From positions 44,580,001 through 44,644,000 of the forward strand of contig CM060731.1 of assembly GCA_030704615.1 (NCBI GenBank): 64,000 nucleotides of DNA. Direction: 5' to 3'. Positions within the stretch are counted from its first letter, which is position 1. Each line of letters opens with the position of its first letter. A program made the position numbers and the translations under genes. Source of the DNA: Takakia lepidozioides. Lineage: Eukaryota; Streptophyta; Takakiopsida; Takakiales; Takakiaceae. The notes below the pieces were generated by a model. The model worked only from the letters and a program-made list of their open reading frames with translations, was not told where the DNA came from and ran no database searches. Below are positions 23,621 to 34,774 of the stretch, one piece after another.

Positions 23621-23949
23621 GTGAATCATGGTTTGTGCTTCATATTTGTATTCCTTCTTGCCTTCATGTTATCAATTTACCTTACCATGTATACTGAAGC
23701 ATCAGATTGCTTCAGTATCTACTAAGTTCCAATTAATCATGCATTCATTCCACAGCTTCTCTCGTGTCTCTCTACACAGTATGTTTGTATCGATTCAGTA
23801 TCGGATTAAAATTTATCATGTATCATGCCTATGCCATGGTGTCTCTAAACCACCTAACTAACTAACCGTCACCCCTGAAGTAACACGTTCCCTCTGCAGA
23901 TGTCGTTCCCACACAGTCGTTCCCTGTCAATGATAACTGTTCCCCATGT

Positions 23950-24035
23950 ACTGTGACAGGCTGTGTAAAGCTGTGTCGGGCTGTGTCGGGCTGTGTCAAA
24001 CTGTGTCTGGCTGTGATAGACTGTAACGAGCTATC
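23950..24035. repeat. GGCTGTGTC minisatellite
   Basis: About seven imperfect copies of a 10-11 bp unit (ggctgtgtcg and variants) lie in the spacer between two divergent degenerate coding regions. Confidence 0.8.
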
Positions 24036-24181
24036 TAACCCCCCTAAAGCCTGCGTCTGCCACCCCTAAGGCTCCTGTTGGTCTCAGTCTACCATTCATA
24101 AGTCTGCGCAAAAATTAAGGGTACCCCACAGAACCCGTAAAAGCGTCTAAGTCCCAAGCAGCCCTCTAACATGCGGGAGAT

Positions 24182-25166
24182 GTGCAGGTCGAATCGTCGG
24201 ATGATGACAACCGGCTGTTGTCATTCCTTCACCGACATCGTGCCCCTGTGAACCGTGCTTCATCTCACGCCGCTCCATCTTATGTTTCTCTTTCTCAAGC
24301 CGGTCCATCCCATGCTGGTCCATCTAGTCTCTCTCCCCCTCATGTAATTCCTTCCATCGCTACTCCGATCCTGGTAGATGTTTCTTCTGCTACGGGACTT
24401 CTGCAAGTCAAACCATTGGATGACGATGACCGGCCATTGTCGTTTCATCTGGCCCGACGACGTCCGCATGTGAACCGTGCTCCCTCGACCCTCGCTGGTC
24501 CATCTCATGCCCTTTCCTATCATGTCGGCCCCTCTGATGAACGTGCGAGTAGTCTTCCTCATACGAGACCTACTCCAAGGCCACCACGAAATCCGGGACA
24601 AGCCCAGAAACGGCAGAGAATGACCCCTCCTCTTCCCAAATATCTCAAATGGAAGGAACCCACCCTAACCCTAATTCTACACATCCAAAACCTTTTGTTG
24701 GTGACCGACCTGTGAACAGGCCTGATACCCTAGATGGTATTCATGATAGGAGTGGAAATCGACCAGAGAGACAACTGAACGTACTCCGAGGACGACTACA
24801 GGTCCAACGGCCAGTTGCCTCTGGAAACAAAAGAACAGATGGAGATCATGATTCTAGCACTGATAATGGGAACAGGGGTGAAGTGAGTGGGGACGAAGAT
24901 TTTGTACTAGGCGTGAGATCATACCATCGTCGTTGCGTGCTTTTAATTTTGAATCCATCTGCTCCACCCTACAAACGAGTTTGTGTCGACTGTCGACTCA
25001 CAGACTTCATCGGCGAGAAGATGGTCAGTTTCATTGCAACGTCTGTCGCCCAAACAAGCAATTGGTCAACCAGGCATTTATTCAAGCAAAACTCAATGAT
25101 GGGACTGAAACCATGATTACATATTTGCAGGGGCAATGGCTGGAGGCTATTGTCTCCATGACTTAA
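24182..25166 (+). pseudogene. Degenerate Pro/Ser-rich gene, unknown family
   Basis: Three successive plus-strand frames appear to be one gene with frameshifts. The first has two internal repeats, VESSDDDNRLLSFLHRHRAP and VKPLDDDDRPLSFHLARRRP, each followed by VNRA and a Ser/Pro/Ala-rich stretch. It shifts near 24650 into a polar region (PERQLNVLRGRLQVQRPVAS). A further shift leads to DGQFHCNVCRPNKQLVNQAF, a possible CxxC zinc-binding piece. A splice acceptor (TGTGCAG) just before 24188 suggests the coding start may be an internal exon. The architecture (disordered N-terminus, small Cys motif) is compatible with a transposon DNA-binding protein, but I cannot name it. Confidence 0.45.
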
Positions 25167-25489
25167 CCTTAATTTTTGGCTTGCAGCAAGCACAAACAAA
25201 ATGACATTATATCGAGACTCGGTTTATAAGGTAAATTTATGTTATTGCCCACCTCTTACCTTGTTGGCTTTGAAGAGCACAATCCAGGTCTAGAAATTGT
25301 ACAGGCAATTTCTGACATACACTCATCTGTTCTATCAGCATCTACCACTACAACAGATCCCGGCTTTTATGTCTGTTATTTTTTAGTCGTATCGGCCTTT
25401 TATAACTGCATGACTGCCCAGTCAGATAAACCCAATCAGTTGATGCAAATGAGTCGTAAGCGTTATAAAGTCGTATCTGCCAGTCATGG

Positions 25490-25930
25490 AGCTCACTGTT
25501 GACGTGGCAACGGGGACGCCTAATCATAGTCATTGATAAGACCGTAGTAAATGACTACGAATTCATGTCAGCTTCACGTGGAACGGAAGGGATATGCCAC
25601 GTGTCACGACACAGGGAAGGCAACAGGGTCTTCACGACTGGCATATACGACTTCCGCAGATTAACCCCAGGACAACACGTGGAGAAGACTGGACATGACA
25701 TGTGGCATGATACATGGAGAATATGGGACATGACACGTGGCATGACAATATGGAGCGGGATGGTCTTTCATGACTGGCATGTATGACTTCAAATTTTTAA
25801 TCCCAGGTCCACACGTGGAGTCAAATTATGTAGGATAGGGGGGTCGTTATGATTGGAACATATGACTTCCATGGCGCACTCTAGATACTGCACGTGGCAT
25901 GAGTATGGGTGAATACGAGGGGTGAAAGTG
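25490..25930. repeat. G-box-rich imperfect tandem repeats
   Basis: CACGTGG or CACGTGTC cores recur at least eight times in about 440 bp (near 25575, 25598, 25677, 25734, 25812, 25893 and 25930, plus degenerate ones). A second phrase, 'gactggcatatacgacttc', recurs at about 25635, 25770 and 25848 with changes, and appears inverted near 25476 (gtcgtatctgccagtcatg). The unit is roughly 80-140 bp. The dense repeated core sites resemble a transposon subterminal region or an enhancer array. Confidence 0.65.
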
Positions 25931-26639
25931 GCACGTGGTTGAGGCTCTGTGGATGGGAGGTAGTCATGTACATGACCGTAGTCATGGGCCTGACTCTAGC
26001 AGCATTGAAACATGAAAACACATTTGAAATTGGAACATCGATTCAAATACAACGTGACTTAATGTTCAGAGATCCGTTCCATAATCTAATCCGGTGTTGC
26101 TACAAAAATGCACAAGCTGCAAAGTCTAAGTAGACTTCCAAATGCCTGAGCAGAAGATGCATACACTGGTATCTATCGGACTTCAGCAATCCTAACATAT
26201 GGCAGATGATGCACTCAAATTTGGGGCAGTCAAACATTCATCCCTTCACTTTCTGGATCTTCACAAACTTGTCACTCTGTAACATGATCTACAATGTATC
26301 CCAACTTTGTGTGCCAATGTATCCCAATGTATCCCAACTTCATGGACTTGTTGTGATACGGTAAAGGGGCGTTGGTAAGTATCACCTGTGTGATCGTGAT
26401 GGTCATATACCCTTCAGGCACCATATGTTATCATTCACTCGCTGAAGCCCCTTGTAGACCAACAATATGGCCAGATCCTGCTGTTCCCTCGAAACCGTGT
26501 CGATAATGGACTTGGTCACCCACCTTCAACTGCCATCCACCCCAAAAATTGCAGGAAATGCCCAAGCATGCACTCTTTCAATCACTATCATAGTGACAAG
26601 CCTCGCCGCGAGCACAACATCCACGGGGAAAACGAAGGC

Positions 26640-27125
26640 TAATATCGATCTGGGGCCTGGAGTCCGGTGACGAGGTGGGTTGGGCTCAAGAACCGCCCAC
26701 CCGTGAAGTGTGCCACTAAGCTTGGCGGAGGGTCAGCGGTCGATGGAGGGAACTACCTCCCGCTATCCTAAACTACTAGCAAACGTAGGTTTCAACTCCA
26801 ACGCTCACGGGGCATAATTTGTTTGTTGTCTCCTACGGAATCTACTCCTAACTAATTGTATTCCAAGTCTTCTTTATTACAGTTAACACGGCTTCACCCC
26901 GGAGCTTGTCGGTGTCCTCAAAAAATCTTCTTCACCTGGATTGCTGCCGGAAGCGTTAAGGACAAGCCGCTTAGGTCTAGGTTGCTTCACCAACACGCGC
27001 CCCCGAATCGCACGTGTGTGCAAAGGGGTTGCCTACGTTCCCGCTATCCGAAGGGGAGAGCACACCCTAGCCTAGCCAAAAAGCTCTTTACCTGGACAAT
27101 ATCTCATTTTCCGTCTAGCTGTTAG
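26640..27125 (-). repeat. Dispersed repeat X, partial copy
   Basis: The phrase 'gtgggttgggctcaagaaccgcc' near 26673, and the text near 26860 containing 'ccaagtctt', match segments near 59.37 and 59.57 kb in the same orientation, and 41.57 kb in inverse orientation. No coding series is visible. It may be an LTR or untranslated part of a retroelement. Confidence 0.5.
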
Positions 27126-27925
27126 GGCCCTTGGCTATTTTCTAGCACTAGATATTGATAAGAAAAATAGAAAAAATACTATCCTAGGCAAGCTATGATA
27201 ATTAGGAAATAGAGATAAAAATCCTGGATTTATTTACCTCTATTCTTATTTTCTGGTAATTTTCTAAACAGAAAACCCACTTCAAAATTAATTACTAAGG
27301 CTGAAAATTCACTAATTGTAGAAAAATAGGCATAAGGTAGGAATTCATCTAAGCTTTCTAATGATCCATGGCTTGGCCTCTACATAATTCTCTAACCCTC
27401 TCATTGCCCAAAAACCATTATAAAGATGTGGGAACCATAGGGAATTGGCCTAATAGGTCCAAACAATCCCCTAATAGCCTTTAATACATAGCCCCTAGCT
27501 TCTAGATCTCAGGTTCAAACCCCCTAGAGCTAGAATGACTTGTTAAAATTCCGGATGAAAATTTGCATTTATCATCCACGGATCTTTCACCGTTCATCCT
27601 TGCAATGGATGAAAGATTACATTTATCATCCTGCCTTCATCCGTCTTACATCCATTCCTAACCATCCACTATTCCACATTCCTCAAAAAACGCTCCTCAC
27701 ATATGAATAATATATTTTGGTGGGTCCGCTGTTGGTTCCTCCACCTTATCTATATGCATTTTAAGGCTGGGTGCAACCAGAAATGACTCCCCTTCCCACT
27801 TCAAACCCCCTTCTACCCCTCCCAAAAGCTTTGTACTTATCGTCCGCTTTTCGTGAGCAAGGTAACTCGGTGTGAGCCGAGCGGCCGATTTCCGATCTGA
27901 CCACCTATGACATACCAAAACGAAG
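27126..27925. other. Non-coding sequence left of the CACTA element
   Basis: No gene recognised. 27540-27670 contains several GGATGAAA / TTCATCC phrases that also occur near 35 and 61.8 kb. Confidence 0.4.
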
Positions 27926-27944
27926 CACTACAGCAAATGGGGGG

Positions 27945-28490
27945 GGGGTTTGCGACGCCAACCCCGCGAAGTGTGTTTGCGACGTCGGGCCGTCGCAGCC
28001 AACCCCACGGGAGTGCAACCTGGCGCTGGGGCCAGGCGGCGACGCCTGGCCGTCGCACGGAGTGATGAAGGGGAAATGGCAGCCCTTCCGTGCGACGCCG
28101 CCCCCAACGAAGGGCAGAAGGCAGCCCTTTTTGGCGACGGCCGGTCGTCGCACGCCGGAAAAAAAAACCATTTCTTGTCATTTCTTTCATCGCAGCCCTT
28201 TCTTGCGACGCCCGGCCGTCGCATGGTGGCATGAAGGGCAAAAGGCCCCTGCGACGGCCGGGCGTCGCAAACTGCCCGGCTGCCCTATTCTTTCAAAACA
28301 AAAAAACATGTCACAGTTTGCGACGGCTGGCCGTCGCCGTTTGCGACCCCCAGCCTCATAAATCCATTCAAAAAAACAGGTCGCAGTTGACGACGGTTGG
28401 CGGTCGCCGTTTGTGACCCCCGGCCTGATAAATCTAAGAAAACGCGTCGCAGTTAGCGACGCGTGGGGGTCGCAGGAGGCGACGACAGGG
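27945..28490. repeat. CACTA subterminal palindromes
   Basis: Seven or eight copies of an approximately 18-bp inverted repeat related to GCGACGCCCGGCCGTCGC occur in about 550 bp. They start next to the CACTA terminus and degrade inward. In En/Spm elements such subterminal motifs bind the TNPA-type protein. They make this stretch GC-rich and open in most frames, which produces spurious reading frames. Confidence 0.85.
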
Positions 28491-28829
28491 CTTTCTAGGT
28501 TTAGGTTTAGGGCCTTTGGGGGTTCTTAGTTTTTTTTTTTTTTTCATATGATACTAGGGTAGGGTGTTTGTTTTTCTTTATGGTTTAGCTTGTTGTTGTG
28601 GACCTTCTTGTAGATTGTGACATTCATTTTGATAATTCTCTTGATACCACATCTGTATGTGTTGCTCCAACATATTCATTGCCTATGCCTTCTTTCTTGA
28701 AAGACTATCAGCCACAGCCATATTTGATTAATCATAGAAATAAAGTACAATATGCATGTACACGTACAATCAATCAAAGGGATGGGTCCAGTTTGGTGCG
28801 AGAATTGTTATGTAGCTTTGATTTTGTAT

Positions 28830-31800
28830 CTAATCAACTTGAACATCATCATCCGGAGCCTCTTCATCCTCATCAAGCTGCAAGTCTTCTTGGTCATCGG
28901 AGTCATCGTCATAAATGGTCCGGCCCTCAAAAGGCACCTCCAAATCATCCTCCACCTCGTTGTCAATGACCGTGTCTTCGTCTCGTTCTCCAACATCCAT
29001 ATCTCTAGAGCTTCATCATATAGGGTCCAGGATGCATTGTCTGAGGTGTCATCATCCTCTTCTACCCCCTCTACCCAACCTCCATCATCAGCATCATTAT
29101 GACCAGTCTCTCCGTCCACCGCAATTGCCTCACCCCATGGAGATCCGAGACCATGATAGATACGTCTTCTTTTTGGCTGAGCATGCACAACCACCTTCCA
29201 ATTCCCCCCTCTTGTTTTGTCATCGGAGAAGAAAACTTGCTCCATGCTGAAGGCCGTGAAAAAGGCTCATCGGAGGGACGATGAGTAGGGTTGAGCCTAT
29301 CTGCATTGACGCACATGAAACCACAATCATCTTGCACTAGCGTTGCGGAGGGCCCCACAAGATGTGGCTGGAACCACCTTCCCTTGAAGAGAAGAGGCCG
29401 GTACCTTGTATACTGAAGTTGGAGTATGCTCTCAAGCTCTCCAATGTACTCAAGTTTGCTCATAGCAGGTCGTGTATCTCCCTTGCCCCACACGGAGTCT
29501 TGTCAATATATGGCACACAAGCCAGAATCAAAGGTTGTTTTGCGCTTCATGTCAAGAGCACGAATGCGGAAATGACGACCGTGAACCCAAACCGCCATGT
29601 ATGAGATCGCGAATTGAGAGGGGCCCCTTGCAATGTCTTGCACCAAATCTGAAACCACATCTCCTTGAGCAACGACGTCATAAACTGAAGTCCGAAGCCA
29701 TTGTTGGAATGAACTTAGAGGCTGCAATTCCATGGGCAAATTTTGTGAAGGAACATTCCGGCGGCTCGCTCCTCGTCGTGGGCGTTTAGTAACCGGCCTT
29801 GGATGGTTCCGCCTCCATGCAAGCGTCTCCTCCTCTCGTTGCTGAACAAGATTATTGTATCTTGCCTCCCACTCATGTATGGATGGGGTGTTCTTCAGTA
29901 TGAAGTCATGCGCTTGCTCAATCACCAAGGTCGACAATTTTACCCTCTTCGATTTTTTGGGCAAAACGATGTCCTTGGTTCGTGCATCCTCCTCTTCCTT
30001 CCACATCTGAGGGGATTCCTCATCCACCCTTGCCATATACTCCGTGCAATAGAACATAGCTTCTTGCAACATATACCCCTCCGCCATGCTACCCTCCAGT
30101 GCGCCATTTGTCTTACAAATCCTTTCAAAGTCTTCATATAACGCTCAAGGAAGTACATCCACCGAGAATGAATGGGGCCGACAATCGAAGCCTCTTCCAC
30201 TAAGTGCACTACCAAGTGCACTTGGATGTCAAAGAAGGAAGGAGGAAGGTGCATCTCCAACATACACATTACCTCCGCCGCCTCCTTCTTCATGCGTAGA
30301 AAATCTGTTTCTTCCAACTCTTTGGAGCAAATCCACCGGAACAAGCCTCCCAATCTATAGATTGTCTCACGAACCTCACGAGTCAATGTCCCACGTACTG
30401 CAATGGGCAAGATGTCTTGCAATAGATTGTGGTAGTCATGAGACTTCAAACCATGGACCCCGTCTTCTTCGCTGAACTTCGTACGGAGGGATGACCCATA
30501 ACCAGTTGGTGTTCGGACATCACTTATGGTGGCTATCACTTTCTTGTATTCCTCCTTTGTCCATTGCCAAGGTGCGCGCCTATACTTCCACCGTACAACA
30601 CCCTTTGGGTCCACACCATTTTGTTCGGCCCATAAATGGCGCATGCGACCCTGCTCCTCAAGCTCTTTCTAACACCGAGAGAATCTCCTTTTGCAGCCAC
30701 TCCCTTCTTTGCCGGCGTGCCATGAAGAACCCGAAAAATGGACGAGCAGACATTCTTCTCAATATGCATGGGATCTAGAAGATGGTGAATATTTAGGTCC
30801 TACATATATCCCCACCCACAAAGACTTATACAAATTTTTTTACGTGAAAGTGACAATGCAACGCATACCAAATGTGCAATATCACATGCATGCATAGAGA
30901 TATTGAACATCTGAAAAGATTATCCGGCCATAGGGTCAAGTGAAGCATCTAATGCCGGGACCCCCCTTTATAGCTCTTTAAGTTCATCAACAAGAGGTCG
31001 CAAGTACGTGTCCATGTTTGCTACTTGTTTTTTCCCTTTGAGACATTCACAACATTGTTTCAATGCTCCACCAATATGCAGATTATACTACAAAATGAAG
31101 TACACGTCTTACTTCATGATTATGTCACTCATCAATCTTGCATCCGAATTGCGTCAAAGATCAGAAGTTTAATGTAAAGTCGAAGGCAATAATAAACATG
31201 AAATGAGTACACTCACCTGGCACAATGGCAGCCAACATGATATGGCCTTTTTTAATTGAAAGATACGGAGGGATGTTGTAATTCACCATGGTCACCGGCC
31301 AAGTGGAATGACTACATGACTGGACAGAGAATGGGTTGACCCCATCCGAGGAGAAGCCGAGGTGGACATGTCGTGGGTCCTCCAAGAGAAAAGGCCACAT
31401 CTCTTCAATATGCCTCCATGCTTGTGAATCTTGTGGCCCGCACACCTTTCCCGGGGGGGTCCGATGCGAGGCGTGCCATCTCATGAGTCTGGCCAATTCG
31501 GGGCTTCGGTACTGTGCCCTCAATCGCGAGATGATCAGAAAGTAATGCATTTTCTAGGATGAAATACCCCACGCCCCCCACATGTAATCATCTCATTAGC
31601 ACACAACACCCTTATGTCTTTCCCTTTATGCAGCCTCTCCCTCATTTGGGTATGAATGGTCAAAACCAAACGTCGCTCCTTCCACTCCTCACTCACTCCT
31701 TCCAAAACCACAATCAGATCTTGCATGAGTACTACTCTCTAATAATCTCCATGCGAGGGGGAATGACGCTTATACCTTGCGTGGTACTTTTTTCCCTTGG

Positions 31801-32433
31801 ACATCATCCCGATATCGGTCTTTCTTACACTTTGGGCACTTGGTGAGATGCGAATCCTCTCCGTAGTATAGGGTTTTATCACATGGACATGCATGAAAAA
31901 TCTTATAGCCCATCCCCACAGAGTCCAAGACTTCGCGCGCCTCTTTCCGCGACCGTGGCATCTTGGGTTTCAAAGTATGGAGCAAGGATATAGTCTGCAA
32001 TAGTTCGCATGATGGCAGACATCCCAACATTACTTATGCCAAATCGAATTTGAAGATTGAGCAAAAGTAAGATTGTTGAAAGTCGACTCACTTTCGCCCC
32101 TTCGTACAAGGGAGTTCTCGCCTCCCTCTCCATGTCATTTGAGGGGGCCATTTCAGGATCATCGATTGGCCGGGTTCCCTCTTCATGGGATGCATCAGCG
32201 CCCACATGATGCATTAAGAGATCCTCCATGGCTTGCACATCCTCCTAGTTAATTCCATGCTCATTGTTGTTGTCACTGTCACTATCACTGTCATCGTCAT
32301 CATCGTCCGGTACCGTGGGGGCGGCGTCTCGCCTACGGCTCCCGCCTGATGTACTTGGGTTGTTTTCGGATGGGGTGCCAAGAGAAAAGACCAGGAAGGG
32401 ATGGACAAAGTCCTGATACGAACAAATGAACAT
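28830..32433 (-). pseudogene. CACTA transposase TNP2 (tnp2, DUF4218, DUF4216), broken
   Basis: In order on the minus strand: an acidic N-terminus, then HACPCDKTLYYGEDSHLTKC with KCKKDRYRDD (about 31.9 kb). The tnp2 core follows with LGFSSDGVNPFSVQSCSHST then WPVTMVNYNIPPYLSIKKG (31.5-31.2 kb). MHIEKNVCSSIFRVLHGTPA comes next at 30.77 kb. DUF4218 has WKYRRAPWQWTKEEYKKV and FFDIQVHLVVHLVEEASIVG then PIHSRWMYFLERYMKTLKGF. DUF4216 has YIGELESILQLQYTRYRPLL and FKGRWFQPHLVGPSATLVQD. An acidic tail ends at a stop at 28830-28832. The frame changes near 32.1, 30.1, 29.5 and 29.1 kb, so the copy is not active as read; some changes may be introns. The enzyme would cut and join element ends during cut-and-paste transposition. 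Confidence 0.85.
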
Positions 32434-32927
32434 AGGGACATATATTATAATGTGTCATTGCAACCATACACTTCATTATAAGCGAAATGCAAACAACAAC
32501 CTTCAATGTGTGTGTGCATCAAATATGTCATTCAATAATTACATGTATGTGCGCAACGTACACGCATGCAAAGTTTCAAACCCAAACAAAATCATTTGCC
32601 CCCCCAATGACGCATTCACCCTATCAACCAATTTTTGTTTATCAATGTGAAAGAAAATCCTCTCATGCCATTGCACCTAACAAACGGATGTGGCTCAAGC
32701 TTCATTTTTTCCTACATGTGCAAATATGTATGCAACACCTGTACAAAGATACAGCAGGGGAAAAAATAAAAAATAAAAAATTGCCTCCCCAATGACGCAC
32801 TCACCCTTGCACCAATTTTGAATTAAATCGAATTTAAATGAATTTAAAATAAATATTTGTATTTTAAAAAAATATGATTGCGGTTTTGAGGGGCGTAATG
32901 ATTTTATTTTTAGCTCTATTGCAGATC

Positions 32928-33278
32928 ATTGGCTCGTATTCAAAATGTCAACGTGTGGGCCTGGCAGCGGCGTCGAACTGGTCCACCGGATGACGAGTGG
33001 GGACTTGTCAAACATTTGGGTCATGTTCGACCATATCAAGCGAATCACAAATCACCAGTGGGTGACAATCGGTGCACATGTCTACGACACCCACTGCATG
33101 ATGCTAATGACAATTGTTATTTGTGAGATGAAAGGAGATGACACACAATCGGAGATGCTTCTTTGGCAGGGAATAAACGAACAGATGGCCAGGGCAGAAT
33201 TTCCCCCTCCCAATTTCCGTGGTTTCATGGCGGACAACACACAAACAAATTGGGCGGCCATCCGAAGGGTGTACGGAT
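32928..33278 (+). pseudogene. MULE-like transposase core fragment
   Basis: A splice acceptor-like TTGCAG (about 32920-32925) precedes an open frame reading HWLVFKMSTCGPGSGVELVH, then IWVMFDHIKRITNHQWVTIG and FRGFMADNTQTNWAAIRRVYG. The pattern of a strand-rich block followed by FMAD and a helix fits the central RNase H-like part of MULE-like transposases. I believe it belongs to the same family as the zinc-finger gene at 52.05 kb, whose surviving exon covers the N-terminal part. It stops abruptly at 33278, where a LINE fragment begins. Confidence 0.45.
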
Positions 33279-33745
33279 AGAATTAATCCGGGTTTTCCAG
33301 ATATCCTCTACAAATCCCTTCACACAAACATCAATCTGTTGTGTGTGAGTTGCCCAAAAACTAGGCCTCAGAAGGGGCTGGGCTTTTGGCTCAGCCTCGA
33401 CTTTTTCAAAATTAGTAAACAGAGATACATGCACAATTCTCTTGATAGATTTGAAGAGAGCGTCTCTTTGGTGAGGGAACCCCGGACAGTGTATCAGAAA
33501 ATGAATAATGTCTTCAGGTTGCTCACAGACATGGTTGAACACTACAGCCTCTAAGTCAGATTTATCCAACAGGGTGAAGACTTGCGGTTCCAGGTCCAGG
33601 TCCTTGAGAATCTCTTCTACTGTCTTCTACCAGGACTTTAGCCTGTTTGACAGGAGTCGATTAACTTAAGATATCTAGTGTTGGACATATGTTGCAGCTG
33701 AACCCACCATCTGACCTTGAATTTATCTCGTCGGGAGCTTAAAAG
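33279..33745 (-). mobile_element. LINE 3' fragment, family A copy 3
   Basis: A minus-strand frame (33569-33279) reads IHFLIHCPGFPHQRDALFKS, then LFTNFEKVEAEPKAQPLLRP and IWKTRINSI. It is nearly identical to the copy 0.7 kb to the right but lacks the CPLC half of its zinc finger, replaced by other sequence through an internal deletion or rearrangement near 33.53 kb. It is cut off on the left exactly where the transposase fragment ends. Confidence 0.75.
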
Positions 33746-33835
33746 AGAACAGCACAGAAGAGAGGGAGAGAGAGGGAGAGGGAGAGAGGGAGTGAGAGGG
33801 AGACATCAGGGGGCAACAAAGAAAAGAAAAGAAGG
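33746..33835. repeat. GA-rich low-complexity tract
   Basis: A purine-rich run of gagaggga-type units lies between the LINE fragment and the large hairpin. Confidence 0.6.
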
Positions 33836-33895
33836 TGGGGGGGGGGGGAGTGACTGAGCAGCTGCTGCTGCTCAGTCACTCCCCCCCCCCACCCA
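33836..33895. repeat. Near-perfect hairpin with G/C homopolymer stem
   Basis: A run of about ten G is followed by AGTGACTGAGCAGC, a four-base spacer (TGCT), the exact complement GCTGCTCAGTCACT and about ten C. The stem is roughly 24 bp. Partly complementary sequence continues outward (caacaaagaaaa on the left, tttctttgttg on the right). Confidence 0.85.
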
Positions 33896-33929
33896 CATTC
33901 TCTGTTTTTCTTTGTTGCCCCTTCTCTTG

Positions 33930-34680
33930 GGGAAACAAAAGGGACAGATCCTACCTCTGTCAGGGGCTGACGTTGGTAGTAAGACTTACCTTCACATATA
34001 GAATTAATCCGGGTTTTCCAGATATCCTCTACAAATCCCTTCACACAAGCATCAATCTGCTGTGTGTGAGATGTCCAAAAACTAGGCCTCAGAAGGGGCT
34101 GGGCTTTTGGCTCAGCCTCGACTTTTTCAAAGTTAGTAAACAGAGGTACATGCACAATTCCCTTGATAGATTTGAAGAGAGCGTCTCTTTGGTGAGAGAA
34201 CCCTGGACAGTGTATCAGAAAATGAATACTGTCTTCAGATTGCCAACACAACGGGCAATTGCACTCTCCCTTTCCTCTCTGCTTCTGTTTGTTGTTCAAA
34301 GGTAGGCTTCCTGCCCTGAGTTTAAATTTCAGTCTAGTGCCGAGAGTGGGTAGACCCTTGAGGTCATCCAAGATGTCCTCCCCCATGTCACTGACTGGAA
34401 ACAAGTTCAGGGAAGTTTTTTGCCTAACTTCATTTTCATCAGACAATCTCATGGCAACAGACATGGTTGGACACTACAGCCTCTAAGTCAGATTTATCCA
34501 GCAGGGTGAAGACTTGCGGTTCCAGGTCCAGGTCCTTGAGAATCTCTTCTACTGTCTTCTGCCAGGACTTAGCCTGTTTGACAGGTCGGTGGGTGGTCCT
34601 GTTTCCAAGATATAGAGTCTATTAACTTAGGATATCTGGTGTTGGACATATGCTGCAACTGACCCCACCATCTGACCTCC
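33930..34680 (-). mobile_element. LINE 3' fragment, family A copy 4 (most complete)
   Basis: The minus-strand frame reads ILDDLKGLPTLGTRLKFKLR, then a complete zinc finger (CNCPLC ... HCPGFSHQRDALFKSI), then VEAEPKAQPLLRPSFWTSHT and IWKTRINSICEGKSY. 3' UTR sequence extends to about 33930. A C-rich run borders the upstream (right) side. The reverse transcriptase is missing. Confidence 0.78.
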
Positions 34681-34774
34681 CCCCCCCCCCCCCAACCCAT
34701 TGTTTTTCATTGTTGCCCCCTCTCTCCCTCAGTCTCCCTCCTCGGAACTGGCCGGTTGCATCAGTGTTATTTTC

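Larger units (their letters stand above)
27926..32433 (-). mobile_element. CACTA (En/Spm) DNA transposon, right end not found
   Basis: The left terminus starts with CACTACAGCAAAT at 27926, the signature CACTA end, followed by a G run and a dense palindromic subterminal region. The transposase is on the minus strand, and its 3' end faces this terminus. The matching right terminus (ending in TGTAGTG) was not found between 32.4 and 35 kb. There the sequence passes into other transposon fragments, so the right end is probably deleted. Confidence 0.82.

Noticed and set aside
27837-28416. Many overlapping open frames of 88-134 residues on both strands
   Set aside because: They arise because the GC-rich CACTA subterminal palindromes contain few stop codons. 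The peptides are frame-shadows of one another.
29072-30141. Plus-strand frames opposite the CACTA transposase
   Set aside because: They are antisense shadows of the DUF4218/DUF4216 coding region on the minus strand.
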